A stretch of 64,000 nt of DNA from Saprospiraceae bacterium (GTDB taxonomy: Bacteria; Bacteroidota; Bacteroidia; Chitinophagales; Saprospiraceae), in assembly GCA_016722295.1 (NCBI GenBank), contig JADKGL010000010.1, positions 1 through 64,000 of the forward strand, written 5' to 3'. The notes beneath the pieces are model-generated. The model worked only from the letters and a program-made list of their open reading frames with translations, was not told the origin of the DNA and did not search any database. The first letter of the stretch is position 1; each line of letters opens with the position of its first letter. This document shows positions 18,309-28,298 of the stretch, piece by piece. The position numbers and the translations under genes are program-made.

Positions 18309-19204
18309 GCTTTGTTTTTAGAGAAATTATCTGAGACTATTAATTCTTTTGAACCTGCAACATACTTGTAGAATCCTTCACCTGATTTTACTCCTTTCTT
18401 TCCCGCTGTAACCATATTTACTAACAAAGGACAAGGTGCATATTTTGGATTTCCAAATCCATCATGCAATACTTTTAATATGGCTAAGCATACATCCAAT
18501 CCAATAAAATCAGCTAACTGAAGCGGTCCCATAGGATGAGCCATTCCCAATTTCATTACTGTGTCAATTTCTTCAACTCCTGCTACTCCTTCATGTAAGG
18601 TACAAATAGCTTCATTGATCATCGGCATTAAAATACGATTTGCTACGAATCCTGGATAATCATTTACTTCAACAGGAGATTTACCCAATTTTGTGGAAAG
18701 ATTTAAAACAGTAGAGCATACTTCATCAGAAGTATTATATCCTCGAATAACTTCTACAAGCTTCATGATTGGAACAGGATTCATAAAATGCATCCCGATC
18801 ACTTTATCAGGTCTAGAGGTTACTGATGCGATCTTTGTTATTGATATTGAGGAAGTATTTGAAGCTAAAATACAATGTGCTGGAGCGTGTTGATCAATAT
18901 CTTGAAAAATCTTCAACTTTAATGCTTCATTTTCAGTGGCTGCCTCCACTACAAAATCCGCAGATTTTAAACTCGTTTTTAGATCATCTGTTGATGTAAT
19001 TCGAGAAAGAGTTTGTGTTTTCTCAACAAGCGTAATTTTTTCTTTTTCAACCAAACGATCCAAATTTTTTGTAATCGTCATGATAGCCTTTTCTAAGGCA
19101 GATGCTGAAATATCAGTTAACACTACTTGAAAACCAGACTGAGCAAACACATGGGCAATCCCATTTCCCATAGTACCCGCACCTATTACAGTAATATTTT
19201 TCAT
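18293..19204 (-). CDS. 3-hydroxybutyryl-CoA (3-hydroxyacyl-CoA) dehydrogenase
   Basis: This 303-residue enzyme begins with the Rossmann motif VIGAGTMGNGIAHVFAQSG and an ADP-ribose-binding aspartate at VVLTD. It then has VVEAATENEALK, ILASNTSSISITKIA, GMHFMNPVPIMKLVEVIRG with the catalytic histidine of the HFMNP motif, and a C-terminal dimer domain (NDYPGFVANRILMPMINEAI; MGPLQLADFIGLD). It oxidises (S)-3-hydroxyacyl-CoA with NAD in fatty-acid or butanoate metabolism. Length is typical of the stand-alone form. The downstream DUF983 gene overlaps it. Confidence 0.93.
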   Translation of the reverse strand: MKNITVIGAGTMGNGIAHVFAQSGFQVVLTDISASALEKAIMTITKNLDRLVEKEKITLVEKTQTLSRITSTDDLKTSLKSADFVVEAATENEALKLKIFQDIDQHAPAHCILASNTSSISITKIASVTSRPDKVIGMHFMNPVPIMKLVEVIRGYNTSDEVCSTVLNLSTKLGKSPVEVNDYPGFVANRILMPMINEAICTLHEGVAGVEEIDTVMKLGMAHPMGPLQLADFIGLDVCLAILKVLHDGFGNPKYAPCPLLVNMVTAGKKGVKSGEGFYKYVAGSKELIVSDNFSKNKACLVG

Positions 19205-19311
19205 ATATTTTTTTCTAGTAAAAATTATATTTGATGAATAAAATTATATCGAAATTGTTCAATGGCATTGTATTAACAAATAGTGAATGTTAAATTTCAA
19301 CCTGTATCCGA

Positions 19312-21102
19312 TTAATCCAATTTCAAAACATCTAAGAAAGCTTTCTGTGGAACATCCACTGAGCCAATTTGTCTCATTTTTTTCTTTCCCTCTTTTTGCT
19401 TCTCAAGGAGCTTACGCTTTCTAGAAATATCTCCACCATAACATTTCGCTGTAACATCTTTTCGCATGGCTGAAATTGTCTCTCTTGCGATGACTTTCGC
19501 ACCAACAGCTGCTTGGATGGCGATGACAAATTGATGTTTAGGCAATAGTTCTTTTAATTTTTCACACATTCTTCGCCCTACAGACTCAGCCTTCTCCCGA
19601 TGCACTAAAGCAGACAATGCATCCACATTATCTCCATTTAATTTTATGTCAAGCTTAATAATATCAGATTTTCTATAATCTAATGGCGCATAATCAAACG
19701 AAGCATAACCTCTTGTCGAAGACTTCAATCGATCGTAAAAGTCAAACACAATTTCCGCCAATGGCATATCAAAGTGCAACTCTACACGATCTTGAGTCAG
19801 ATAATGCTGTTTTATGAGAATCCCACGCTTATCCATACAAAGCTTAATAATCGTTCCAATATATTCTGGCTTTGTGATAATTTGAGCTCTAATATATGGC
19901 TCCTCAATATAATTCAATTGATTTGGCTCAGGCAAATCATTGGGTGTATTGATCGTGAGTACTTCACCTTTAGTTGTTTCAGCTACATAAGATACGTTTG
20001 GTACAGTGGTGATTACCTCCTGATTAAATTCTCTTGAAAGCCTCTCCTGAATAATCTCTAAGTGCAACATTCCAAGAAATCCACATCTGAATCCAAATCC
20101 CAATGCGATTGAAGTCTCAGGTTCATAGACAAGTGAAGAATCATTCAATTGCAACTTCTCCAAACTATCTCGTAAATCCTCAAAATATTCATTCTCAATA
20201 GGATAAATTCCAGCGAAAACCATTGGCTTTACTTCTGAAAATCCGTGAATTGCCTCTGGACATGGATTTACTACGTGAGTCAGGGTATCTCCTACTTTAA
20301 TTTCTTTTGCATCCTTTATACCAGTGATAATATATCCTACATCACCACAATGTAATTCTTGTCGTGGTGTTAATGTCATTTTTAAAATTCCAATTTCTTC
20401 TGCTTCATAATTTTTAGCCGTATGGAAAAATCTTACTTTATCTCCTTTTTTGAGATTTCCGTTTAAGATTCTAAAATAAACAATAATTCCTCTAAAAACA
20501 TTGAATACCGAATCGAAAATCAAAGCTTGCAATTGACCATTAGGATCCCCTTTTGGAGGAGGAATTCTATTGACAATCGCAGTCATCAATTCAGGTACTC
20601 CAATACCAGTTTTTCCACTTGCTAATATGATATCTGATTTCTCACAACCGATCAAATCAATAATCTGATCAGATACTTGATCGATCATTGCACTTTCCAT
20701 ATCGATTTTATTCAATACTGGAATTATTTCGAGATTGTGTTCTATTGCGAGATAAAGATTGCTTATTGTTTGGGCTTGAATACCTTGCGTAGCATCTACT
20801 AGTAGCAAAGCGCCTTCACATGCTGCGATAGAACGGCTGACCTCATAGGAAAAATCCACGTGTCCTGGCGTATCAATGAGATTAAAAACGTACTTTTTAC
20901 CATCGGTATGGTCATAATTAATTTGAATCGCATGAGCTTTAATTGTGATTCCCCTTTCACGCTCCAAATCCATATCATCCAATGCTTGATGCTGCATATC
21001 ACGCTCTGAAATGGTCTTGGTATACTCTAATAATCTATCAGACAAGGTGGATTTGCCGTGATCTATGTGTGCGATAACACAAAAATTCCTAATTTGCTGC
21101 AT
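19312..21102 (-). CDS. lepA: Elongation factor 4 (LepA)
   Basis: A 596-residue translational GTPase of standard LepA length. G1 is AHIDHGKST (about 10-18), the switch and G3 region has DTPGHVDFSYEVSRS, and G4 is NKIDMES. Domain II/III sequence is conserved (GFGFRCGFLGMLHLEIIQER), and the LepA-specific C-terminal domain is present (LNGDNVDALSALVHREKAES; ISAMRKDVTAKCYGGDISRK). It acts on the ribosome, back-translocating or helping stalled or newly assembled ribosomes. The start is preceded by a typical TACTTTTGCGGC promoter box and stands divergent from ltaE. Confidence 0.97.
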   Translation of the reverse strand: MQQIRNFCVIAHIDHGKSTLSDRLLEYTKTISERDMQHQALDDMDLERERGITIKAHAIQINYDHTDGKKYVFNLIDTPGHVDFSYEVSRSIAACEGALLLVDATQGIQAQTISNLYLAIEHNLEIIPVLNKIDMESAMIDQVSDQIIDLIGCEKSDIILASGKTGIGVPELMTAIVNRIPPPKGDPNGQLQALIFDSVFNVFRGIIVYFRILNGNLKKGDKVRFFHTAKNYEAEEIGILKMTLTPRQELHCGDVGYIITGIKDAKEIKVGDTLTHVVNPCPEAIHGFSEVKPMVFAGIYPIENEYFEDLRDSLEKLQLNDSSLVYEPETSIALGFGFRCGFLGMLHLEIIQERLSREFNQEVITTVPNVSYVAETTKGEVLTINTPNDLPEPNQLNYIEEPYIRAQIITKPEYIGTIIKLCMDKRGILIKQHYLTQDRVELHFDMPLAEIVFDFYDRLKSSTRGYASFDYAPLDYRKSDIIKLDIKLNGDNVDALSALVHREKAESVGRRMCEKLKELLPKHQFVIAIQAAVGAKVIARETISAMRKDVTAKCYGGDISRKRKLLEKQKEGKKKMRQIGSVDVPQKAFLDVLKLD

Positions 21103-21121
21103 GAATACTACTTTCTCGCCG

Positions 21122-21129
21122 CAAAAGTA
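21122..21129 (-). promoter_or_regulatory. -7 element for lepA
   Basis: On the minus strand TACTTTTG, followed by CGGCG, lies 20 bp before the lepA start. It fits TAnnTTTG; TACTTTTGC-type boxes close to the start codon are common in this phylum. No -33 TTG is visible. Confidence 0.5.
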
Positions 21130-21162
21130 GTAAAATTAATATAGAATTTCGTTTATTACTTA

Positions 21163-21170
21163 TACTTTTG
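21163..21170 (+). promoter_or_regulatory. -7 element for the threonine aldolase gene
   Basis: TACTTTTG on the plus strand lies 56 bp before the coding start at 21226. The -33 position has no clear TTG. Confidence 0.4.
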
Positions 21171-21225
21171 ATAATTAATAGGTTACATAATGTAATTTTA
21201 GTTTTTTTGCATAAATTTTCATTCG

Positions 21226-22278
21226 ATGTCAAGAATAAATCATTCGGAAATAAACTTAATCAGTGACACTGTTACAAAACCTTCAAAAGCCATGCTGGAT
21301 TTCATGTGCCAAGCGAAAGTTGGCGACGATGTATTCAAGGAAGATCCTACTGTCATTGCATTAGAAGAAAAAATGGCTCGTATGTTTGGACATGAAGCTG
21401 CATTGTTTTGTCCCTCAGGAACGATGACAAATCAAATTGCGATTAAAGTACATACAAAACCTTTGGATGAACTTTTGTGTGAAAAAAACTCACATGTATT
21501 TCTATATGAAGTTGGTGGATACGCTTTTCATAGTGGCATAGCAATTCAACCAATAGATAGTCCAAATGGCAAACTAAATCCAAGTTTAATCCTTGAAAAC
21601 ATCAAAGCAAATTTTGACTGGCTCCCAAATACGAAACTAGTAGTAATCGAAAATACTGGAAATAGGACTGGAGGAATTTGTTACTCATTAGAAGAGCTAG
21701 AAGAAATAAGCCAAACTTGTAAAGAAACTAAATTAAAATTACATTTAGATGGAGCGAGAATATTTAATGCTATTGTAGAAGAAAACTACACAAGCTTGCA
21801 AATCGGACAGTTATTTGACTCTATTTCTGTCTGTCTCTCAAAAGGACTTGGAGCACCTATTGGTTCAGTTCTGATTGGTTCAACTGCGTATATCGCAGAA
21901 GCCAGAAAGGTGCGTAAAGCATTTGGTGGCGGAATGAGGCAAGCTGGTTTTCTTGCAGCTGCAGGTATTTATGCATTAGACCACCATATTACTGATTTAA
22001 AAAACGATCATCAGAATGCAGCGAAAATAAAAGATGTCTTATTCAAATCTAGTTATGTTGATACAATAAAAGATGGGAATACCAATATTATTATTTTTGA
22101 TTTAAAAAAAGAAATTAAGCCTACAGAATTTATTCAAAAATTATCTGAGAATAACATTCGGGCAACAGCATTTGGAAAGCAATCTATTCGTTTTGTAACC
22201 CATCGCGATATCAATTCCTCTCAAATAGATATTGTTTGTCAAACACTTTCTGAACTACAATTTGGAATAAAGGATTAA
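21226..22278 (+). CDS. ltaE: Threonine aldolase family, PLP-dependent
   Basis: A 350-residue fold-type I PLP enzyme. Typical low-specificity threonine aldolase motifs are NLISDTVTKPSKAMLDFM, VGDDVFKEDPTVIALEEKMA, ALFCPSGTMTNQIAIK, HLDGARIFNA (the aspartate that pairs with the PLP nitrogen) and VCLSKGLGAPIGSVLIGS (the Schiff-base lysine), with FGGGMRQAGFLAAAGIYAL after it. It cleaves threonine or allo-threonine to glycine and acetaldehyde in the cytoplasm. It is a single gene, divergent from lepA and convergent with the CHAT gene after 18 bp. Confidence 0.92.
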   Translation: MSRINHSEINLISDTVTKPSKAMLDFMCQAKVGDDVFKEDPTVIALEEKMARMFGHEAALFCPSGTMTNQIAIKVHTKPLDELLCEKNSHVFLYEVGGYAFHSGIAIQPIDSPNGKLNPSLILENIKANFDWLPNTKLVVIENTGNRTGGICYSLEELEEISQTCKETKLKLHLDGARIFNAIVEENYTSLQIGQLFDSISVCLSKGLGAPIGSVLIGSTAYIAEARKVRKAFGGGMRQAGFLAAAGIYALDHHITDLKNDHQNAAKIKDVLFKSSYVDTIKDGNTNIIIFDLKKEIKPTEFIQKLSENNIRATAFGKQSIRFVTHRDINSSQIDIVCQTLSELQFGIKD

Positions 22279-22296
22279 AATAAAATCATTCGAAAT

Positions 22297-25200
22297 TTAT
22301 TTAATCAAAACAAATCCTGCCCATTGATAAGGATTAAGGAATCTTGCCCTCATTTCCTTCTGAGTTGCTAAAAATGCTTCAGGCAACCTATTTATATTTC
22401 CGTTGTCCATAGACAACCAAATTCTATAAAAAGTAGTCATAAACTCTTTGGTTTCTTGATCGGGCACTTGCCAAAGACTCATAATTATATTTTTTACTCC
22501 TGCAGTTTTAAAAGCTCTTTGAAGACCATAGACTCCTTCATTGCCTTTGATTTCACCTAATCCAGTTTCACAAGCTGAAAGAACGACTAGATCAGTATTA
22601 CTTAAATTTAATTGGCTAATCTCATACGAAGTTAAAATACCATCTTCTACATTTGAATTATATGCATGACCTTTTTCCCAAGCATAATTTGCATTGGCTA
22701 AGATCAAACCGGATCGAATCATTGGATTGTCGGACCATTTAAACACAGGATCATTATCCGCATTTTTTCTTCCATTGATATCTGGATAGAAAAAACCATG
22801 AGTAGCTACATGAATAATATTGGGAGATAGAATACTATCTTTACTATATTTCTTAAAAAAATCCTCTGAAGCTTCATGACCACTCTTGTATGAGACTTTG
22901 TAACCCTTCTTTTTAAATTTTGAAGAGATCTCTTCAGATTCTTGTTTTGTCCAATACAAATACTGCCATTTTTCAATTGTTTTTATACTATCTTCAAGAA
23001 GAACATCTAAGGATCGATTGGCAGAACTCAATAAAAAATTACTATTTTGAATACTTGAATCGACTTCATAATTAATATTACCAAATATCAAGATATCTTT
23101 TTTTGGCTTCGATTTTTTTACTTCTACCACTTCCGATTGATAGACTATCTGGCGAGTACTTGACATCGTTACAAAACTATACTTATCAGACAAAACACTA
23201 AGTTCATCTATTGAGATCACTGGTAAGTTTATTCGATTGAGCACCCCACAAGGTGAAAAGTATATTTTTGAAACTCGCTCTAATCCAGTTGCCTCTATAT
23301 TATTCCAGACAATCTCATAAAGTGAACGTCGACTTTTTCCAGAAGGCATTACTCCTCTTGCTCTGCTTGAAAAAAGTTCATTTACAAAATCTGATTTCTT
23401 ATTCGACTTTTCATCTAAAAAATAATTCAATTCAGCCTCATAAAACAAAGGAATCATCTGAGGCAATCTACCATCTGGCCTTACAACCATAGCAACATAC
23501 AAATTGCTATCAATTGTATTGGGATACAATATTGGGAAATTAATAAACTCTATTGCAATTTCATCGGGCTTCAACTTTTCTTGTACTTGCTTCCATGTAA
23601 TAATTCTTGTCGCATCAGCATATCCACTAACTGCTACCGCCATTTCATCCTTAAGCTGATTGCATTGAAATTGAATTTCATCTACTTGATTTCGTTGACT
23701 TAATGGCTTAGAAAATTCTACAGTCAACTTACGTTGTTGTACTTTCAGTTCTTGATCTATGCGGAAAGTATGTGAAGAATAGTTTTTTAAATTATTTAAC
23801 TTACTTGAATAATTCATTAGGAAGCCTTTGTAAACCAAACAATAATTGTAAGCTAGTTCCAATAAATAATTCTTTTCAACATTATTTCTTTGAATGCGCT
23901 GATTTAAAATAGAAAACATTTTATGCCCATTACTTTCAAATTTACCAATAAATTTCAAAAGTTCAAATTCAGATAAAAATGAAGAAGCTCCGTTTATATA
24001 TTCTAAGCTCACATTAAATATCTCATCAAATCGCCTTTCTGTTTCCTTATAATTCGATTCCATCTCAGATATAGTAGCTAAATCATTAACACAATCTACA
24101 TAATTATCATGTTTTTTTCCTAGCACATTTATCATATGTTCTTCAGCTTCTGAAAGGTATAATTTAGCTCTTGAATAATTTCTCATTTTTAAATTTACTA
24201 ATCCCAATCCATATAAGCTAGTTAAATAATATGGATGCTCTTTTCCTAAAGATTTCTTTCGAATTAGCATTGCATCATAAATATACTTTTCTGCCTTTTC
24301 TAGTTCCCCCAATCTACTTAATGTTAATCCCAAATTATCAAGTGTTGTAGCATAGTGAGGATGAGTTTTACCATAAAATATTTCACGAATAATCAAAGCC
24401 TCTTCTAATAAAACTTTTGATTCTTGATAACGACCCATATTATCATAAAGAAAGCCCAAATTATTTAAACTTTTTGCATATTCGAGATTGTTTGTTCCAA
24501 GCTTATCTTTCCTAATTTTGAGTGCTTCTTTATGCAGAATTTCGGAACGTTCAAAATTACCTAAATTATGATAATATATTGCCAAATTATTAAGATCTTT
24601 AGCAACTGCAAGACTATTCTTCCCATACTTAATTTCAGCAAATTTTGAGGATTCAATATAAAGTTTTTCAGCATTTTCCATATCATCCATGCTTGAATAC
24701 AAATTTGCAAGATTTGTCAATAACTTCCCATAATTGACATGTGTTGTAACTTCAAGGTTGCTATAGATAGATTGAATTTCTAGATAAGCTGCCAAAGCTC
24801 TACTATAATCACCCATTTGACTATAGTTCATTCCTAAACAAAACAAAATAGAAGCATGCATCTGGTGGTCTTTCCCATAAATGTGTTTAACTCGAGTTTT
24901 AGCTTCGACATACTTTGCTTCTGCTTCTGAATAAATTCCTTTGCTAAAAAGTAAATTCCCCATTGCTATTAAGTATTCAATATAATTTGGGTGATCCTTT
25001 CCATAGTTATTTAAAATTAATTCTTTGGCGATAGTAAGAACTGAATCTGACTTTGCGAATTTTTGCTTATTTGCTGAAGTCCTAACTGAGAACAATAAAC
25101 TACTAATTTGTACCTGTTTGAACCAAGGTTTGTGACTAAAGAGACTTTGATCCGGCAAATTTGCTACAACTGAATCAGATTGCTTATATTTACCTTGTTC

Positions 25201-25815
25201 ACGCAAAATTCTTGCAATTTGAATTGTGTTGTGAAAACGACTATAGCATAATTCGTTAGGTAATAAAAAGAGTGCTTCTTCATAAAGAGAAATTGCTTCT
25301 GTCTCCAGCTCCAAATTATTCATCAAGTCTGCCATACTACTCAATGCAGAACACATAGCTGGGTTCTTCCTTCCTAAGATCTGTTCTTTGATTGTAAATG
25401 ATTCATTCAATAGTTTTTCGGCTTTATACAATCGCCCAATTTTTTGATGCATCTGACCTAAATCTTCGATTACATTCGCTCGATTTAACGAATTGATACC
25501 TTCTTGACCCTCATATACTTGTATAGCTTCCTCAAATTTTTTTTCTGCAACATAAAATTCGTATTGCAAATGATTCAGCTTTGCTTCTAAATGCAATATC
25601 CTTGCATAAAGAGAGCTTTTTTTACCAAATTTTTCGACAATTAAGTTCTCAGCACTTTCGCAATACTGTTTTGCGGCATTGAAATTTTGATTCTCAAGAT
25701 TGGTTTCTATTTTTTTAAAAAAACTATCGAGTTCGAATTGAGATTGTGTCTTGTTGTTAGGGCTATTCATTGAATAGCAAAAAAGTGGTATAAGGATGAA
25801 AAAACAAGTTTTCAT
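22297..25815 (-). CDS. TPR-CHAT protein with signal peptide
   Basis: A 1172-residue protein: a short hydrophobic start (CFFILIPLFCYSMN), then about 12-14 tetratricopeptide repeats of the 42-residue kinesin-light-chain type (residues about 50-600, e.g. YAKSLNNLGFLYDNMGRYQE), a helical linker, and a C-terminal CHAT peptidase domain (about 830-1172). The catalytic pair is visible: His1006 in HVATHGFFYPD and Cys1082 in VVLSACETGLGEIKGNEG, followed by GLQRAFKTAGVKNIIMSLWQ. CHAT is a caspase-like clan CD peptidase. The signal peptide suggests work in the periplasm or at the surface, unlike CRISPR-linked CHAT enzymes. No substrate or partner gene is adjacent. Confidence 0.9.
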   Translation of the reverse strand: MKTCFFILIPLFCYSMNSPNNKTQSQFELDSFFKKIETNLENQNFNAAKQYCESAENLIVEKFGKKSSLYARILHLEAKLNHLQYEFYVAEKKFEEAIQVYEGQEGINSLNRANVIEDLGQMHQKIGRLYKAEKLLNESFTIKEQILGRKNPAMCSALSSMADLMNNLELETEAISLYEEALFLLPNELCYSRFHNTIQIARILREQGKYKQSDSVVANLPDQSLFSHKPWFKQVQISSLLFSVRTSANKQKFAKSDSVLTIAKELILNNYGKDHPNYIEYLIAMGNLLFSKGIYSEAEAKYVEAKTRVKHIYGKDHQMHASILFCLGMNYSQMGDYSRALAAYLEIQSIYSNLEVTTHVNYGKLLTNLANLYSSMDDMENAEKLYIESSKFAEIKYGKNSLAVAKDLNNLAIYYHNLGNFERSEILHKEALKIRKDKLGTNNLEYAKSLNNLGFLYDNMGRYQESKVLLEEALIIREIFYGKTHPHYATTLDNLGLTLSRLGELEKAEKYIYDAMLIRKKSLGKEHPYYLTSLYGLGLVNLKMRNYSRAKLYLSEAEEHMINVLGKKHDNYVDCVNDLATISEMESNYKETERRFDEIFNVSLEYINGASSFLSEFELLKFIGKFESNGHKMFSILNQRIQRNNVEKNYLLELAYNYCLVYKGFLMNYSSKLNNLKNYSSHTFRIDQELKVQQRKLTVEFSKPLSQRNQVDEIQFQCNQLKDEMAVAVSGYADATRIITWKQVQEKLKPDEIAIEFINFPILYPNTIDSNLYVAMVVRPDGRLPQMIPLFYEAELNYFLDEKSNKKSDFVNELFSSRARGVMPSGKSRRSLYEIVWNNIEATGLERVSKIYFSPCGVLNRINLPVISIDELSVLSDKYSFVTMSSTRQIVYQSEVVEVKKSKPKKDILIFGNINYEVDSSIQNSNFLLSSANRSLDVLLEDSIKTIEKWQYLYWTKQESEEISSKFKKKGYKVSYKSGHEASEDFFKKYSKDSILSPNIIHVATHGFFYPDINGRKNADNDPVFKWSDNPMIRSGLILANANYAWEKGHAYNSNVEDGILTSYEISQLNLSNTDLVVLSACETGLGEIKGNEGVYGLQRAFKTAGVKNIIMSLWQVPDQETKEFMTTFYRIWLSMDNGNINRLPEAFLATQKEMRARFLNPYQWAGFVLIK

Positions 25816-25981
25816 GGTTGGGCTTAATACTAGTTAGTGTTAACAAAAGTTAATGTGTTACCGAAAATTGAAAATTATTTTAAAAAATCTAAGATATAAG
25901 GTCCTGTCGGAATGACTTTCTCCCCTATTATTTAACAATATCCAAGTGGATAATGTGATACCTATGTTTTAACTAGACAAT

Positions 25982-26010
25982 AAAAAAAGGGTTTCCATTT
26001 CTAGAAACCC
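25982..26010 (-). terminator. Rho-independent terminator after tRNA-Arg
   Basis: On the minus strand GGGTTTC, an 8-nt loop and GAAACCC (arms 26004-26010 and 25989-25995) are followed by seven T (25982-25988). It begins 14 bp beyond the tRNA 3' end. Confidence 0.85.
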
Positions 26011-26023
26011 TTGATAATCAACG

Positions 26024-26097
26024 TGATCCCGTCAGGATTCGAACCTGAGACCCTCTGCTTAGAAGGCAGATGCTCTATCCAGCTGAGCTACGAGACC
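26024..26097 (-). tRNA. tRNA-Arg (anticodon TCT)
   Basis: A 74-nt cloverleaf reads GGTCTCG...CGGGATCA on the minus strand. The acceptor stem pairs fully with two G-U pairs. The D arm is GTAGCTCAGCTGGATAGAGC-like, the anticodon stem TCTGC/GCAGA encloses loop CTTCTAA with anticodon TCT, and the T loop is GGTTCGAATCC. CCA is not encoded. It reads AGA codons, fitting the AT-rich coding style, and is followed by a clear terminator. Confidence 0.95.
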
Positions 26098-26164
26098 AAT
26101 AAGCCTCATTAATAGCAATTTCTATTAATGAGGCGCAAATATATAACTTATTTTAAAAATTTAC

Positions 26165-28243
26165 CTAATTGAAAAGCTGAAAGCCTTTCTTTTCATTGTT
26201 GTCGTTGTATACATTAATGATAATCAATCCCTTAGGAAAATTTCTTGTTTGAATTTTATGCTCTTTTTGTGGAACAAGGTTTTCAATCTTTATAAGTTTA
26301 CCATTTAAATCAAAAGCTTCCACACGAACTAGATTGTGATTTGATCTCAATTTAAAATCTCCATCTCCTTCAAATATTTCTATATAATAACTACTTTGGT
26401 TGTAGATGCCAACAGTTGTGCCAATGACGAAACTAAAGTTTTTCTGACAGCCATTCGCATCTGTTACAGTCAAATTGTAATTTCCAGCATTTTGATTGAT
26501 TAATTTACTCACATCAGCACCATTTTGCCATTTAAACTTATAAGGAGGCAATCCTCCCTCGATAGCTACTTCAATTGAGCCAGATCCTGTACCATCATCT
26601 TTTACAATTGTTACATTTTTTGTAGTCAATTCTGCTAGAAAAGTGAGGTTAACATTATGCAAACTATCGCAACCATCAACAGTTCTCAATGGAAATGAAT
26701 GGCTTGTTTTATTTTTATTAAAATCAATATTATTGATTCGCAAAGTAGCATCATTGCAAAGTGTATCAGTAAAATTACTTTGTGAAACAGCCTTAAACTC
26801 GACGGAAACATTCACTATTGAATCGCATTTATTTACTGTAACCGCTTTTAAAGTATCAGAGCCTGTAGATCGACCAGCATAATACTTATTTCCGTTGACT
26901 AAGGCAGTATCGCCCAAACATCTGCTAATAGAATAATTTGAAATCACTGGGCTACATTCAAATAACTTCATAATCCATAAATCTGGAGCTTGTGTATTGG
27001 TCGCATCCAAATCTCTATCTTTGCTAAAGCTCTCTCCAACAGTATAAATATAACCATTTCCATCAGAAATTAAATCGCCTCCTTTGTCTGTTTCTTTTCC
27101 ACCAAAATTTTGAATCCATAAGATCTTTCCTGCTGTATCCAATTTTAATAAATTTATATCATTACTTCCATAATTTGCTTTAAAATCTCCGTCACTAGAA
27201 AGACTATTTGCAAGAAGATAAATTTCATCATTTGCAGTAATTGTCGCTTTAACTGGCTCATCATCCTTTGTACCTCCAATTAATTTTTTCCAAAGCAATT
27301 TGCTTGCTTGATCATACTTCAATACCCAAATATCTTTGCCTCCTTTAATCGTACCTACTTGACCGCCACTCATGCTAACTGTTGCAAATATCATGATACT
27401 GTTGTCTTTTAATACAACTGCATCTACCAAAAGGTCATCGCCTGGACCACCGATCATTGTTTTAGCTCCAAACTGCAATGCTTGATTCGATTTGATCATA
27501 AAAATGTCTCTTCCTCCAGCATTAGTTAAACCGGTAAAATCACCATCATTTGATTGCCCATCTCCTAGTATAACAAATGTGCGCAACTCAGATTTCAATA
27601 ACTTTTTTACAGCTTCAGCTTTTGAACCAGCTATCACTTTGAATAAATTGTCTGCTTTCGCTCCAGTTTCAGTTATAGCTCCAACAAAACCATCATCACC
27701 AAAGACAGCCCTTGATGGAAGGTCCTTATCCACACTTCTCGACATCCCTGCGACCATGATACGACCAGACTCAACAAATAAAATATCATTAAACTGATCT
27801 GTATTCGTTCCTCCAAAATTTTTATCGAAAATCTTTCGGTTATTTGTTGGGTTAAAAGCAGTAAGAATTGCATCTGTGCCGCCATAACTCGCAGGAAAAT
27901 CACCACCTGATCCCAAAGAATACCCTACTAAAAAGGCTGTGGTATCGTTGATTTTCAACCAAGAATTGTATTGTTCATTAAGAGATGTGCCATAAGATCT
28001 TAACAGTCTTACTTGGCCATTCGTATTGATAGAAGAAATTAATGCATCAAAACCACCTTTATTCCCTAATCCTGGAGACAGTGTTTTGCCTACATTTAAA
28101 ATCAAGGTATCATTAAAAAAACCTGAACTATAACAATAATCAGCGTCTGTTCCACCCACCAACTTTGTCCAAAGCTTAGCTGGTTGGGCAAAAAGAAAGG
28201 ACGTTATTAAACAAAAAACAAAACTAAAATGATACTTTTTCAT
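26165..28243 (-). CDS. Secreted T9SS cargo with beta-propeller-like repeats and SprB repeat
   Basis: A 692-residue protein with signal peptide (MKKYHFSFVFCLITSFLFAQ). Residues about 25-430 hold seven or so repeats around a GGxxxD-type core and SxDGDF (KLVGGTDADYCYSS, NFGGTNTDQFNDIL, KLIGGTKDDEPVKA, NFGGKETDKGGDLI), likely beta-propeller blades. Cysteine-bearing linkers follow. A SprB-like repeat (GSGSIEVAIEGGLPPYKFKW; NAGNYNLTVTDANGCQ) lies at about 545-605, and the C-terminal 80 residues form a T9SS type A sorting domain (VEAFDLNGKLIKIENL; FPKGLIIINVYNDN). It is exported over the outer membrane and probably surface-held. It has its own promoter at 28264-28293. Confidence 0.85.
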   Translation of the reverse strand: MKKYHFSFVFCLITSFLFAQPAKLWTKLVGGTDADYCYSSGFFNDTLILNVGKTLSPGLGNKGGFDALISSINTNGQVRLLRSYGTSLNEQYNSWLKINDTTAFLVGYSLGSGGDFPASYGGTDAILTAFNPTNNRKIFDKNFGGTNTDQFNDILFVESGRIMVAGMSRSVDKDLPSRAVFGDDGFVGAITETGAKADNLFKVIAGSKAEAVKKLLKSELRTFVILGDGQSNDGDFTGLTNAGGRDIFMIKSNQALQFGAKTMIGGPGDDLLVDAVVLKDNSIMIFATVSMSGGQVGTIKGGKDIWVLKYDQASKLLWKKLIGGTKDDEPVKATITANDEIYLLANSLSSDGDFKANYGSNDINLLKLDTAGKILWIQNFGGKETDKGGDLISDGNGYIYTVGESFSKDRDLDATNTQAPDLWIMKLFECSPVISNYSISRCLGDTALVNGNKYYAGRSTGSDTLKAVTVNKCDSIVNVSVEFKAVSQSNFTDTLCNDATLRINNIDFNKNKTSHSFPLRTVDGCDSLHNVNLTFLAELTTKNVTIVKDDGTGSGSIEVAIEGGLPPYKFKWQNGADVSKLINQNAGNYNLTVTDANGCQKNFSFVIGTTVGIYNQSSYYIEIFEGDGDFKLRSNHNLVRVEAFDLNGKLIKIENLVPQKEHKIQTRNFPKGLIIINVYNDNNEKKGFQLFN

Positions 28244-28263
28244 GATAATGACAAATATTTATA

Positions 28264-28293
28264 CAAAGTTATTCAAATTTGTTGCCAAATCAA
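28264..28293 (-). promoter_or_regulatory. Promoter for the T9SS cargo gene
   Basis: On the minus strand TTG (28293-28291) and TAACTTTG (28271-28264) are 19 bp apart, matching TTG-N19-21-TAnnTTTG. The coding start lies 20 bp downstream. It sits just before the divergent ung gene. Confidence 0.6.
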
Positions 28294-28298
28294 AATAG

